The translations under genes and the position numbers were made by a program. DNA of 64,000 nt from positions 1 to 64,000 of the forward strand of contig CAYLXB010000006.1 in NCBI GenBank assembly GCA_964387495.1, given 5' to 3'. Below the pieces are notes generated by a model. That model searched no databases. It saw only the letters and a program-made list of their open reading frames with translations, and was not told the DNA's origin. Shown here piece after piece: positions 33,081 through 40,491 of the stretch. How positions within the stretch are numbered: position 1 is the first letter of the stretch; each line of letters starts with the position of its first letter. The stretch comes from DSXF01 sp964387495 (GTDB lineage Bacteria > Chloroflexota > Anaerolineae > Anaerolineales > Villigracilaceae).

Positions 33081-34580
33081 ATGATGCAACAAAAAACTGA
33101 AATGCCCAAAGTTCTCATTATCGGTGCGGGGATTGGTGGAATTGCCACTGCTGCCCGGCTGGCACGCCGCGGATACAGGGTTGCTATTCTCGAGAAGAAT
33201 GAACAGCCCGGAGGACGCTGTGGTCAGATGAATGTCCATGGATATCGCTTTGATACCGGCGCGACTCTGTTCCTGATGCCCGACCTGTACGCCGAGACCT
33301 TCACTGCTCTGGGTGAGCGTATGGAAGATCACCTTGATCTGCGCCGCTTGGATCCAACTTATCACCTCTTTTTCCAGGATAATTCGCAGTTGCAGTTGAG
33401 GCCTGATCTATATGGCATGCTGCACCAATTGGAAGCTATTGAGCCGGGCAGTTTTGAGCATATGCTTCACTATCTGGCTGAAGGACGCCGTATGTATGAA
33501 CTTGCCATGCCCGGTGTGATCGGTCGGGATTTTCACAATTTTTCCGAATTTATCCACCCGCGCATGCTCCTGCTTTTCCTGCGTCTAAAGGCACTTACAC
33601 GCCATACAAACTTTATCAGCAGGTACTTCAAGAGCCCCAAATTGCAAATGGCTTTTACCTTTCAAGATATGTATATGGGCCTCAGTCCTTATGATGCTCC
33701 AGCTGTCTACTCCCTGATGCAATATACAGAGCTTTCTGATGGTTTATATTATCCAATGGGGGGGTTGTACCATGTTGCTGAAAGATTGACTGCACTAGCT
33801 GAAAAGTTAGGTGTGGAATTTCGATACAATGTTCCCGTCGAGAGGATACTGATCGAGAATGGGCGCGCAGTTGGTTTGTCCCTGGCCAATGGGGAAACCA
33901 TCCCAGCTGATATTGTGGTGGCCAACGCGGATCTGGGTTATGTTTATCGTCACCTGCTGCCGGATGACGGTACCGCCGACCGCCTTGATCGAAGAGAATA
34001 CGGCTGTTCGACGGTCATGTACTACTGGGGACTGGATAAACAATATAGCCAACTGGGGGCGCACAATCTATTTCTGTGCGGCGATTATTGCCAGAGTTTT
34101 AGAGATATTTTCAGTACTGCCTCCATGCCGGAAGAACCGAATTTCTATGTCCACGCTCCTGTTCGAATCGATTCGTCTGCTGCTCCTGCTGGTCATGATA
34201 CGCTCTATGTCGCTGTGCCGGTAGGCCACATCAACGAGAAAAACCCGCAAGATTGGAAAGCCATCCAGACCCAAGCGCGTGCCTTTGTTTTCAAACGTCT
34301 GGCGCAGATTGGTATGGCCGATCTTGAAACACATATCAAGTTCGAGGCCAGTTTCGTGCCGACGGATTGGAAAAAGCGCTACAACCTTACACGTGGCTCG
34401 GCTCACGGCCTGAGTCATAGACTGACACAGATGTCTTATTTCCGGCCCCATAAGCGCCACGCGCGCTATCACAACCTTTATTTTGTTGGCGCCAGCACTC
34501 ATCCCGGCACTGGAGTACCGACTGTACTTGTATCTGCCCGTCTGGCAGCTCAGCGCATCTTGGAAGAGACCCTTCCATGA
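33081..34580 (+). CDS. crtI: Phytoene desaturase-like carotenoid enzyme CrtI
   Basis: A 499-residue FAD enzyme. The N-terminal dinucleotide motif 'VLIIGAGIGGIATAARLA', followed by 'EKNEQPGGRCGQ', and the C-terminal 'FVGASTHPGTGVPTVLVSA' are the signature of the CrtI/CrtN group that desaturates phytoene or diapophytoene. AGG precedes two adjacent ATGs; the first is used. The stop overlaps crtB (ATGA). No cyclase or geranylgeranyl synthase is nearby, so the final pigment is unknown. Confidence 0.92.
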   Translation: MMQQKTEMPKVLIIGAGIGGIATAARLARRGYRVAILEKNEQPGGRCGQMNVHGYRFDTGATLFLMPDLYAETFTALGERMEDHLDLRRLDPTYHLFFQDNSQLQLRPDLYGMLHQLEAIEPGSFEHMLHYLAEGRRMYELAMPGVIGRDFHNFSEFIHPRMLLLFLRLKALTRHTNFISRYFKSPKLQMAFTFQDMYMGLSPYDAPAVYSLMQYTELSDGLYYPMGGLYHVAERLTALAEKLGVEFRYNVPVERILIENGRAVGLSLANGETIPADIVVANADLGYVYRHLLPDDGTADRLDRREYGCSTVMYYWGLDKQYSQLGAHNLFLCGDYCQSFRDIFSTASMPEEPNFYVHAPVRIDSSAAPAGHDTLYVAVPVGHINEKNPQDWKAIQTQARAFVFKRLAQIGMADLETHIKFEASFVPTDWKKRYNLTRGSAHGLSHRLTQMSYFRPHKRHARYHNLYFVGASTHPGTGVPTVLVSARLAAQRILEETLP

Positions 34581-35572
34581 ATACCACTGCTGCCCTGGCT
34601 CATTCCATCACCTGGAAGAGCAGTAAACAATCTTATCTTACTACCCGAATCCTGGCTGATCGGGACCTGGTTGACGATTGTCTGCGCGGCTATGCCTATT
34701 TCCGTTGGGCGGATGATATTATTGATACCGCTTCTTTATCTTATGCAGAGCGGCATGCTTTTATTTCTCGCCAAAAAGGGCTGATCGAGCGCCTCTATTG
34801 CGGTGAGCAGCCTCTCGACTTGTGTCCGGAAGAGATGATGCTGGCCGAATTGGTTCGGAATGATCGGGGCATGAACAGTGGCCTGCGTTCATTCATCGAT
34901 AACTTTATGTACGTGATCGCCTTTGATGCTGGCCGCCACAACCGAGTCATCCGCCGCGAGGAACTTTTAGTTTATACCGAGCGCCTGGCAGCTGCCGTCA
35001 TGGATGGTATCCAGTATTTTATCGGGAACGGGCATATTTATCCGAGAACTTCTGAACGCCTTAAAGCAGTTAGCGGGGCTCACATTACCCATATGTTGCG
35101 TGATATGTCGGAAGACCTGCCCGGCGGTATTATCAATATTGCAATTGATGACTTGCAGATTTATGGTATCCAGTCCATGAGTGCTGATGAGCCGGGGATG
35201 CGCGCCTGGGTTCGCGCTCAGGTCAAACGAGCCCGATCCTATTTTGGTGAAGGCAAAAGGTATATTGATACGCTGGATGTGCTGCGCTGTAAACTTGCCG
35301 GAGTCTGGTACTGCGCTCGTTTTGAACGTATTCTGAATGCCATTGAGCGTGACGGATACCGGTTACGGGCTGAATATCCCGAACGCCACAGCATCACTGC
35401 CTGGTTGGTCATGGGGTGGTTGGGTATAGCCATCATATGCAAACACTATGCCGGCCGTTTCAGGCAGACCCTATCCCGTCACAACCGTCCCTGTCCAGTT
35501 AGAAAACTGGTCGATGATGCCCGAATTTGCTCCCCGGCCTTGCCCCATCGCGCCTCACACATGACAGATTGA
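34577..35572 (+). CDS. crtB: Squalene/phytoene synthase family protein CrtB
   Basis: A 331-residue head-to-head prenyl synthase. The first Asp-rich motif is 'DDIID' at 46-50; the second, at about 176-180, reads DMSED, changed from the common DVGED. It should join two prenyl diphosphates to phytoene (or a C30 analogue), the substrate of the coupled crtI. The C-terminus has a hydrophobic segment ('TAWLVMGWLGIAIICKHYA', within about 274-295). Symbol by family and context; C30 versus C40 product is open. Confidence 0.85.
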   Translation: MNTTAALAHSITWKSSKQSYLTTRILADRDLVDDCLRGYAYFRWADDIIDTASLSYAERHAFISRQKGLIERLYCGEQPLDLCPEEMMLAELVRNDRGMNSGLRSFIDNFMYVIAFDAGRHNRVIRREELLVYTERLAAAVMDGIQYFIGNGHIYPRTSERLKAVSGAHITHMLRDMSEDLPGGIINIAIDDLQIYGIQSMSADEPGMRAWVRAQVKRARSYFGEGKRYIDTLDVLRCKLAGVWYCARFERILNAIERDGYRLRAEYPERHSITAWLVMGWLGIAIICKHYAGRFRQTLSRHNRPCPVRKLVDDARICSPALPHRASHMTD

Positions 35573-35609
35573 TTTCTCGAGATCGTGTTCATTTGCTCCG
35601 ATTTGTGGT

Positions 35610-35615
35610 TAAATT
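35610..35615 (+). promoter_or_regulatory. Candidate -10 box for leaderless RluA gene
   Basis: TAAATT ends six bases before the ATG at 35622, with no Shine-Dalgarno between them. Confidence 0.4.
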
Positions 35616-35621
35616 CTCTTG

Positions 35622-36278
35622 ATGGATATCCGGTATCTTGATGAACAGATACTTTTGATAAACAAGCCTGCTGGTTTGCCGGTCCTGCCGGATGGCTGGG
35701 AACCGGACGCGCCATACCTGGTGAAATTACTGGAGGCTGAATATGGCCGTGTCTGGGTTGTCCACCGTTTGGACAAAGTCACCAGTGGGATGATGGTTTT
35801 TGCCCGTACTGCGGAAGCGCACCGGGTGCTGAACATTCAGTTCGAACGACATGTAACAAATAAGGTATATCATGCCATTGTCCATGGTGCACCGGTTTGG
35901 GATGAGTATACCGCCCGGCATCCGCTTCGTATCAATGTTGGTCATAGTCACCGTACAGTGGTAGACGGGAAGCGAGGAAAATCCGCAGAAACGCATTTCA
36001 GGATCATCCAACGGGTAGCTGACAAGGCCCTGATCGAAGCCTTGCCGTCCACCGGACGTACCCACCAGATTCGCGTCCACCTGGCTGCCATGGGTCATCC
36101 TATCCTGGGGGATGTACTATATGGTGCCCCATCCAGCAGCGATATCCCCCGCCCGGCTCTGCATGCCCTGGCACTGACATTTATACATCCTGTCAGTGGC
36201 GAGTTTTTCACCGTCACTGCTCCCTATCCGCAGGATTTTGTCCGAGCCTTGCAGAGATCAGGTTTAGAAAAGGGATAA
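35622..36278 (+). CDS. RluA-family 23S rRNA/tRNA pseudouridine synthase
   Basis: A 218-residue pseudouridine synthase. 'VVHRLDKVTSGMMVFA' carries the catalytic Asp; 'ALPSTGRTHQIRVHLAAMGH' and 'HALALTFIHPVSGE' are the other family motifs. No S4 domain is present, as in RluA/TruC. Target RNA unknown. There is no ribosome site before ATG 35622 and a -10-like box lies six bases upstream, so the mRNA may be leaderless. Ends at a strong terminator. Confidence 0.9.
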   Translation: MDIRYLDEQILLINKPAGLPVLPDGWEPDAPYLVKLLEAEYGRVWVVHRLDKVTSGMMVFARTAEAHRVLNIQFERHVTNKVYHAIVHGAPVWDEYTARHPLRINVGHSHRTVVDGKRGKSAETHFRIIQRVADKALIEALPSTGRTHQIRVHLAAMGHPILGDVLYGAPSSSDIPRPALHALALTFIHPVSGEFFTVTAPYPQDFVRALQRSGLEKG

Positions 36279-36307
36279 AAAACCGCCCAAAGGCCGGGCG
36301 GTTTTTT
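36277..36307. terminator. Bidirectional rho-independent terminator
   Basis: A-rich run, ACCGCCC / GGGCGGT stem with seven-base loop, and TTTTTT on the plus strand; the A run gives a T tract on the minus strand. Lies between the RluA gene and the convergent DUF1015 gene. Confidence 0.9.
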
Positions 36308-36324
36308 GTGTATCCTGATGGCCG

Positions 36325-37647
36325 CTACGCAATCTTGCGTGCTTCCATGTAGAACCGTTTCTCGTGCGCTTCGCCCATCGAGAAGGTTTTGCGCGGCAGG
36401 GCTCCATCCAAGATGACTGTTTTGAAGAGATCGCTTTTGTTCATGCCGGGTACATAGAAGGCCGCATTACCAGGCTGGGATCCGAGATTGACGACCACAT
36501 CTTCGCCATGAACGTAATCAATTTTGGCAGCACCACCATCTTTGATAAATGGATCCAGAAAGGCCTGAATGGTGCCAACGGGCAAGTTCGATGAAGGATG
36601 GGTGATCTCGATTACACCAAAGGTTTCTCCATCTCCACCCCCGACCAGACCGATGGATTGTTTCGGGCCAGTGGCACTATCTACCCGCGAGATCATTTCT
36701 TTAACGTTGGTAACCGGTGTATATGCAAAATCTGAACCGTAGTAGCCCTTGAGGGCCGCAAACAGATTACGCTGCAGGTTGAAAAGAACACGGTGAATAG
36801 GTTCGAACTCCAGGCCCTCATCGTGAACATTCTCGATCTCAACCAGGGCGTAACGGGCTGGATGATCCAGACCAACTTGCGGTTTCAACTTCTCCCAGAA
36901 AGCTTTGGCGGTAGCCAGCGAGTGGTTGCCGTCGCCCATGGCAAATAAGAGTACCGGCTGGTTAGCGGGGATGCCATATTTGGATGCGAAGATCTCTGGT
37001 TTTGCCAGACCGCGCAGGCCAGCGATGACTTTCGCTTCGAGGTCATCGTCAATGGCATATCCCACCAAGTGCCCGCTGTCGAGCATTAGTTCAAAGTCGT
37101 ACAGTTTTTGCAACTTGTTTTTGACGGCCTGTACTGGCTCGATGACAGTCCGTTCCGGGTCATCGATCAGCACCAAGATATGAGGTAATTCCAGCGTAGC
37201 TCCGGTGCGGATCTTCATGCGCGGTGGTAAACGTTCGATAATTGTTCCTTCTGTGGCGCGGATGAGACTCGTAGAGCCTTTCGTGAAATCATAACTTTCC
37301 AGGTCCAGACACAAAATGATCCCTTTGCGGGTTTTTCCGCCGACTGTGCGCTCGACGTAGATCAGGCCTTGGCGCGGCTGGAGGATGCCAGCATCCAGAT
37401 ATTTACGCATGGTCGCCTGGATACTCTGGATGCGTTCAGCTTCACCTGGCTTTTCCAGATAGATTTCCGGCAGAGTTAGGTTATAAGCTGAAGGCGCGTC
37501 GCCCACGATCTTTTCCACCTTTTCCCAGTATTCGGGTTGGGAGGTAAACTGGTCGCAGGCGATGACCGCCCACTTTTTTAAGTCCATGCCTGGCTTGGGC
37601 AGGTACACTTCTGGAACAAGCACACCGATGTCTTCGAAAATCTTCAC
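36325..37647 (-). CDS. DUF1015 family protein
   Basis: A 440-residue cytoplasmic protein of the DUF1015 family. Recognisable phrases are 'PYDQF'-like 'ACDQFTSQPEYW', 'GDGNHSLATAKAFWE', and 'ALVEIENVHDEGLEFEPIHR'. AGGAG lies six bases before the GTG at 37647, which fixes the start well inside the open frame. It directly follows serA on the same strand (81 bases), an arrangement known in several bacteria. The fold is related to ParB/serine-kinase-like proteins as far as I recall, so a role in serine metabolism is plausible but unproven. Confidence 0.85.
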   Translation of the reverse strand: MKIFEDIGVLVPEVYLPKPGMDLKKWAVIACDQFTSQPEYWEKVEKIVGDAPSAYNLTLPEIYLEKPGEAERIQSIQATMRKYLDAGILQPRQGLIYVERTVGGKTRKGIILCLDLESYDFTKGSTSLIRATEGTIIERLPPRMKIRTGATLELPHILVLIDDPERTVIEPVQAVKNKLQKLYDFELMLDSGHLVGYAIDDDLEAKVIAGLRGLAKPEIFASKYGIPANQPVLLFAMGDGNHSLATAKAFWEKLKPQVGLDHPARYALVEIENVHDEGLEFEPIHRVLFNLQRNLFAALKGYYGSDFAYTPVTNVKEMISRVDSATGPKQSIGLVGGGDGETFGVIEITHPSSNLPVGTIQAFLDPFIKDGGAAKIDYVHGEDVVVNLGSQPGNAAFYVPGMNKSDLFKTVILDGALPRKTFSMGEAHEKRFYMEARKIA

Positions 37648-37727
37648 GTCTGGCTCCTCATGGTTTGAGTTATCAAAAAGGTGCAACGTAAATATTTTGA
37701 GCAAAAAAAGTACGCTGCACCTGCTCG

Positions 37728-38630
37728 CTATTTCTTCTTGGCGAATTCGATCAGCAATTCAGCTACTTCGGCACCCACGCGTCCCTGGGCTTCCTTGGTG
37801 GCTGCGCCGATATGCGGCGAACAAATAACATTGTCGAGTTTAACCAGTTTCCAGTCTGTGGGCGGTTCTTCCGCATAGACATCCAACGCTGCACCGGCAA
37901 CTTTGCCGCTGGTCAGGGCGTCGTAGAGTGCTGGCTCGTTGACAATGCCACCGCGGGCGCAGTTGATAATGCGTACACCGTCTTTCATCTTGGCAAACTG
38001 AGCCGCTCCAATCATGTCGGCAGACTCTTTGGTCTTCGGCAGGTGCAGGCTGATGTAGTCGGACTGAGCCAGTAACTCATCCAAAGTGACCAGTTTTACA
38101 TCCGCAGATTTTTTTACATATGGATCATAGGCGATCACGGTCATGCCCAGGGCAATAGCGCGTTTAGCAACCTCCTTGCCGATGTTGCCAATGCCGATCA
38201 GACCGAGCGTTTTGCCGCCCAGCTCCACACCTTCAAAAGCCTTCTTTTCCCATTTTTCTTCCTTCATTGTCTGGGTAGCTTTGTAGATATTGCGAGCCAG
38301 GGCAAACATAAAACCGATGGCAAGTTCAGCAACCGAGGCTGAGGAAGCCAGTGGCGTATTCATGACTGTAATGCCCTTCGAGCGGGCATATTCGTAATCA
38401 ATTGTGTCCAGGCCCACACCGCCGCGCACGATGACTTTCAGGTTGGGACAAACATCAATCAATGGCTGGCGAATTTTCGTCCGTGAACGAACCACACAGC
38501 CATCATACGCTGGGAGGACATTGACGAGTTCTTCTGGCGTAATCTCGAAGTTTGTGTCCACGGTCAGACCCGCCGCGCGCATTTTTTCGATGGGAGCGGG
38601 GGCGGTTTTGTCACATACAAGGATTTTCAT
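37728..38630 (-). CDS. serA: D-3-phosphoglycerate dehydrogenase (short form)
   Basis: A 300-residue NAD-dependent dehydrogenase, the first enzyme of serine synthesis. 'LGLIGIGNIGKEVAKRA' is the nucleotide site; 'IVRGGVGLDTID', 'NCARGGIVNE' with the catalytic Arg, a Glu in 'DVYAEEPP' and His in 'CSPHIGAAT' complete the active site. It lacks the C-terminal ACT domain, so feedback by serine through that domain is absent. ATG 38630 has GGAGA six bases ahead. Divergent from serC. Confidence 0.92.
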   Translation of the reverse strand: MKILVCDKTAPAPIEKMRAAGLTVDTNFEITPEELVNVLPAYDGCVVRSRTKIRQPLIDVCPNLKVIVRGGVGLDTIDYEYARSKGITVMNTPLASSASVAELAIGFMFALARNIYKATQTMKEEKWEKKAFEGVELGGKTLGLIGIGNIGKEVAKRAIALGMTVIAYDPYVKKSADVKLVTLDELLAQSDYISLHLPKTKESADMIGAAQFAKMKDGVRIINCARGGIVNEPALYDALTSGKVAGAALDVYAEEPPTDWKLVKLDNVICSPHIGAATKEAQGRVGAEVAELLIEFAKKK

Positions 38631-38726
38631 GAGTAGTCTCCTGTTGAAAGGTTGGGAAAAGTATGTTACTGGGTGTTGTGGTTGGGCAGGTATAACTGTG
38701 TCGTACCTGCAAAAAATTATAATTGG

Positions 38727-38755
38727 ATTGTAACAATGAAAAAAATGTATGTCAA
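38727..38755 (-). promoter_or_regulatory. serA promoter
   Basis: On the minus strand TTGACA (38755-38750), 17-base spacer, TACAAT (38732-38727): nearly perfect for the housekeeping sigma factor. A TATAAT at 38721-38716 is a second possible -10. Confidence 0.75.
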
Positions 38756-38889
38756 TTGAACGCGCCTCCTTTGTTATCACTAGTTTCTTGTAGGATTAAG
38801 CGCAAAATAGCATGGTCATTGACGTAAAACGACAATTAGAAAATTTCAACTTGTCTGCTTTGGCTTATTTTTTAGCACTGTGTGCTCTA

Positions 38890-38918
38890 TTGTGATAAAT
38901 CGTACTCATAGATATAAT
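38890..38918 (+). promoter_or_regulatory. serC promoter
   Basis: TTGTGA (38890-38895), 17-base spacer, TATAAT (38913-38918). The transcript would start near 38925, about 54 bases before the serC ATG. Confidence 0.75.
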
Positions 38919-38978
38919 GCACATTGCAATTAAAGGATAGCTAGTTCTTACCCTCTGCCCACCAACAGGAGAAACCAA

Positions 38979-40067
38979 ATGAAACGTGCGTATAATTTCA
39001 ATGCTGGACCGGCCGTCCTGCCGGTAGAAGTACTTCAGCAAGCTCAGGCCGAGTTGCTGGATTTCCGGGGGACCGGCATGTCAGTTATGGAAATCAGCCA
39101 CCGCTCCAAAGAATTTGAGTCCGTCATCCAAACAGCTGAGGCCGACCTGCGTGAACTGCTGGCAATTCCTTCCAATTATAAGGTCCTCTTTCTTCAGGGT
39201 GGCGCCAGCCTGCACTTTGCAATGATCCCGATGAATTTCCGCTCGGCAGGCGCTTCGGCGGACTACATTGTCACTGGTTCGTGGAGTAAGAAGGCCATCG
39301 AAGAAGCCCAGAAATTGGGTACCACCCGCACTGCTGCGAACCTCAAGGCAGAGAATTTCACCCGCACTCCGACCCAGCAAGAATTGGATCTTGATCCCAA
39401 GGCTGCTTACTTGTACTTCACGTCCAATGAGACCATCCATGGTGTGGAGTTCTTCAAAGAACCGGTTGCTCCGGCTGGTGTGCCGTTGATCTGTGATACT
39501 TCGTCGGACTTCGTAAGTCGTCCAGTGGAAGTTTCCAAGTATGCCATGCTCTATGCAGGTGCCCAGAAGAACGCCGGCCCGGCAGGCGTTGTTGTCGCAA
39601 TCATACGTGATGATATGCTCGAGCGTGTCCCGGCCAATTTGCCTGCCATGCTCGATTACAAACTGATGGCTGAGAACGGTTCTCTCTATAACACTCCTCC
39701 TTGCTGGTCCATCTATATTGTCGGCCTGGTCTTCCAGTGGGCTAAGAAATTGGGCGGTCTGGAAGCAGTTGCCAAACGCAATCGCGACAAGGCCGATGTT
39801 GTCTATAAGGCTATTGATGAGAGTGGCGGTTTCTACCGCGGGCATGCCAAGCCCGAAAGCCGTTCACTCATGAACGTAACCTTCCGCCTGCCAACCGAGG
39901 AACTGGAGGCCACCTTTGCCTCTGAAGCCAAGAAACTGGGGATGATTGGGCTTAAAGGCCACCGCTCGGTCGGCGGCATGCGCGCTTCTGTCTACAATGC
40001 CCTGCCCATGGAAGCTGTGGAAGAGCTTTCCAAATTCATGAAGGACTTCCAGAAGAAAAACGGCTAA
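38979..40067 (+). CDS. serC: Phosphoserine aminotransferase
   Basis: A 362-residue PLP aminotransferase. 'YNFNAGPAVLPVEVLQQAQ' at the start, 'LFLQGGASLHFAMIPMN', 'CDTSSDFVSRPV' and 'YAGAQKNAGPAGV' with the PLP Lys identify SerC, which makes phosphoserine from 3-phosphohydroxypyruvate (serA product). GGAG precedes the ATG. It faces serA across a shared control region and ends at a strong terminator. No serB is seen nearby. Confidence 0.95.
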   Translation: MKRAYNFNAGPAVLPVEVLQQAQAELLDFRGTGMSVMEISHRSKEFESVIQTAEADLRELLAIPSNYKVLFLQGGASLHFAMIPMNFRSAGASADYIVTGSWSKKAIEEAQKLGTTRTAANLKAENFTRTPTQQELDLDPKAAYLYFTSNETIHGVEFFKEPVAPAGVPLICDTSSDFVSRPVEVSKYAMLYAGAQKNAGPAGVVVAIIRDDMLERVPANLPAMLDYKLMAENGSLYNTPPCWSIYIVGLVFQWAKKLGGLEAVAKRNRDKADVVYKAIDESGGFYRGHAKPESRSLMNVTFRLPTEELEATFASEAKKLGMIGLKGHRSVGGMRASVYNALPMEAVEELSKFMKDFQKKNG

Positions 40068-40086
40068 ACTGATCAGTAGATATCGG

Positions 40087-40120
40087 ACACCCGGCGGCAC
40101 AAGCGCCGGGTGTTTGCTTT
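40087..40120 (+). terminator. Terminator after serC
   Basis: A perfect 10-bp stem (40087-40096 with 40104-40113), seven-base loop, then TTGCTTTTC. Confidence 0.88.
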
Positions 40121-40126
40121 TCTGGT

Positions 40127-40132
40127 TATAAT
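40127..40132 (+). promoter_or_regulatory. -10 box giving a leaderless transcript
   Basis: A perfect TATAAT ends six bases before the ATG at 40139, immediately downstream of the serC terminator. The expected first transcribed base is the A of the ATG. Confidence 0.7.
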
Positions 40133-40138
40133 TGGTAT

Positions 40139-40489
40139 ATGGAATTCTTTATTGACGACACGGATATCCAGCGGCTACCTCCGGATGATGTAAGGCTCCT
40201 GGCCATCCAAGTGGAGCCTTACCCGGATCGACGGCGGCTCAAGATCCACTTGGAAATTACGCCTTTTGAAAAATCTCCCCATCTTGACATCCGCCTTATC
40301 AACTCGGAGGGTGTTGAGGTAGGTTCTGTCAGTATTATCGAGCCAGCTGCCTGGAAGATGGAATTTACGATGCACATCCGCTGCAGCGGCGAAACCGCTG
40401 GATTTTATATGTTAGCATTCCGGCTGTATTATCCGGACGGACCACAATCTGAACTATTAGTACATCCCTTTGAAATTCTCGCTGGCTGA
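40139..40489 (+). CDS. Small conserved-looking protein, unknown
   Basis: A 116-residue soluble, acidic protein with alternating hydrophobic residues that suggest a beta-sandwich (for example 'RRLKIHLEITPFE' and 'GFYMLAFRLYYPDG'). No family is recognised. The consensus -10 six bases upstream and absence of a ribosome site point to leaderless translation. It is followed after two bases by the TolB-like lipoprotein gene, so it probably heads that operon. Confidence 0.75.
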   Translation: MEFFIDDTDIQRLPPDDVRLLAIQVEPYPDRRRLKIHLEITPFEKSPHLDIRLINSEGVEVGSVSIIEPAAWKMEFTMHIRCSGETAGFYMLAFRLYYPDGPQSELLVHPFEILAG

Positions 40490-40491
40490 AT

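Larger units (their letters stand above)
38631..38978. other. Divergent serA/serC control region
   Basis: A 348-base A+T-rich region without genes. It holds a good minus promoter for serA and a good plus promoter for serC (listed separately). No T-box or other riboswitch motif was recognised; the roughly 100 bases between them carry no obvious operator. Confidence 0.6.
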
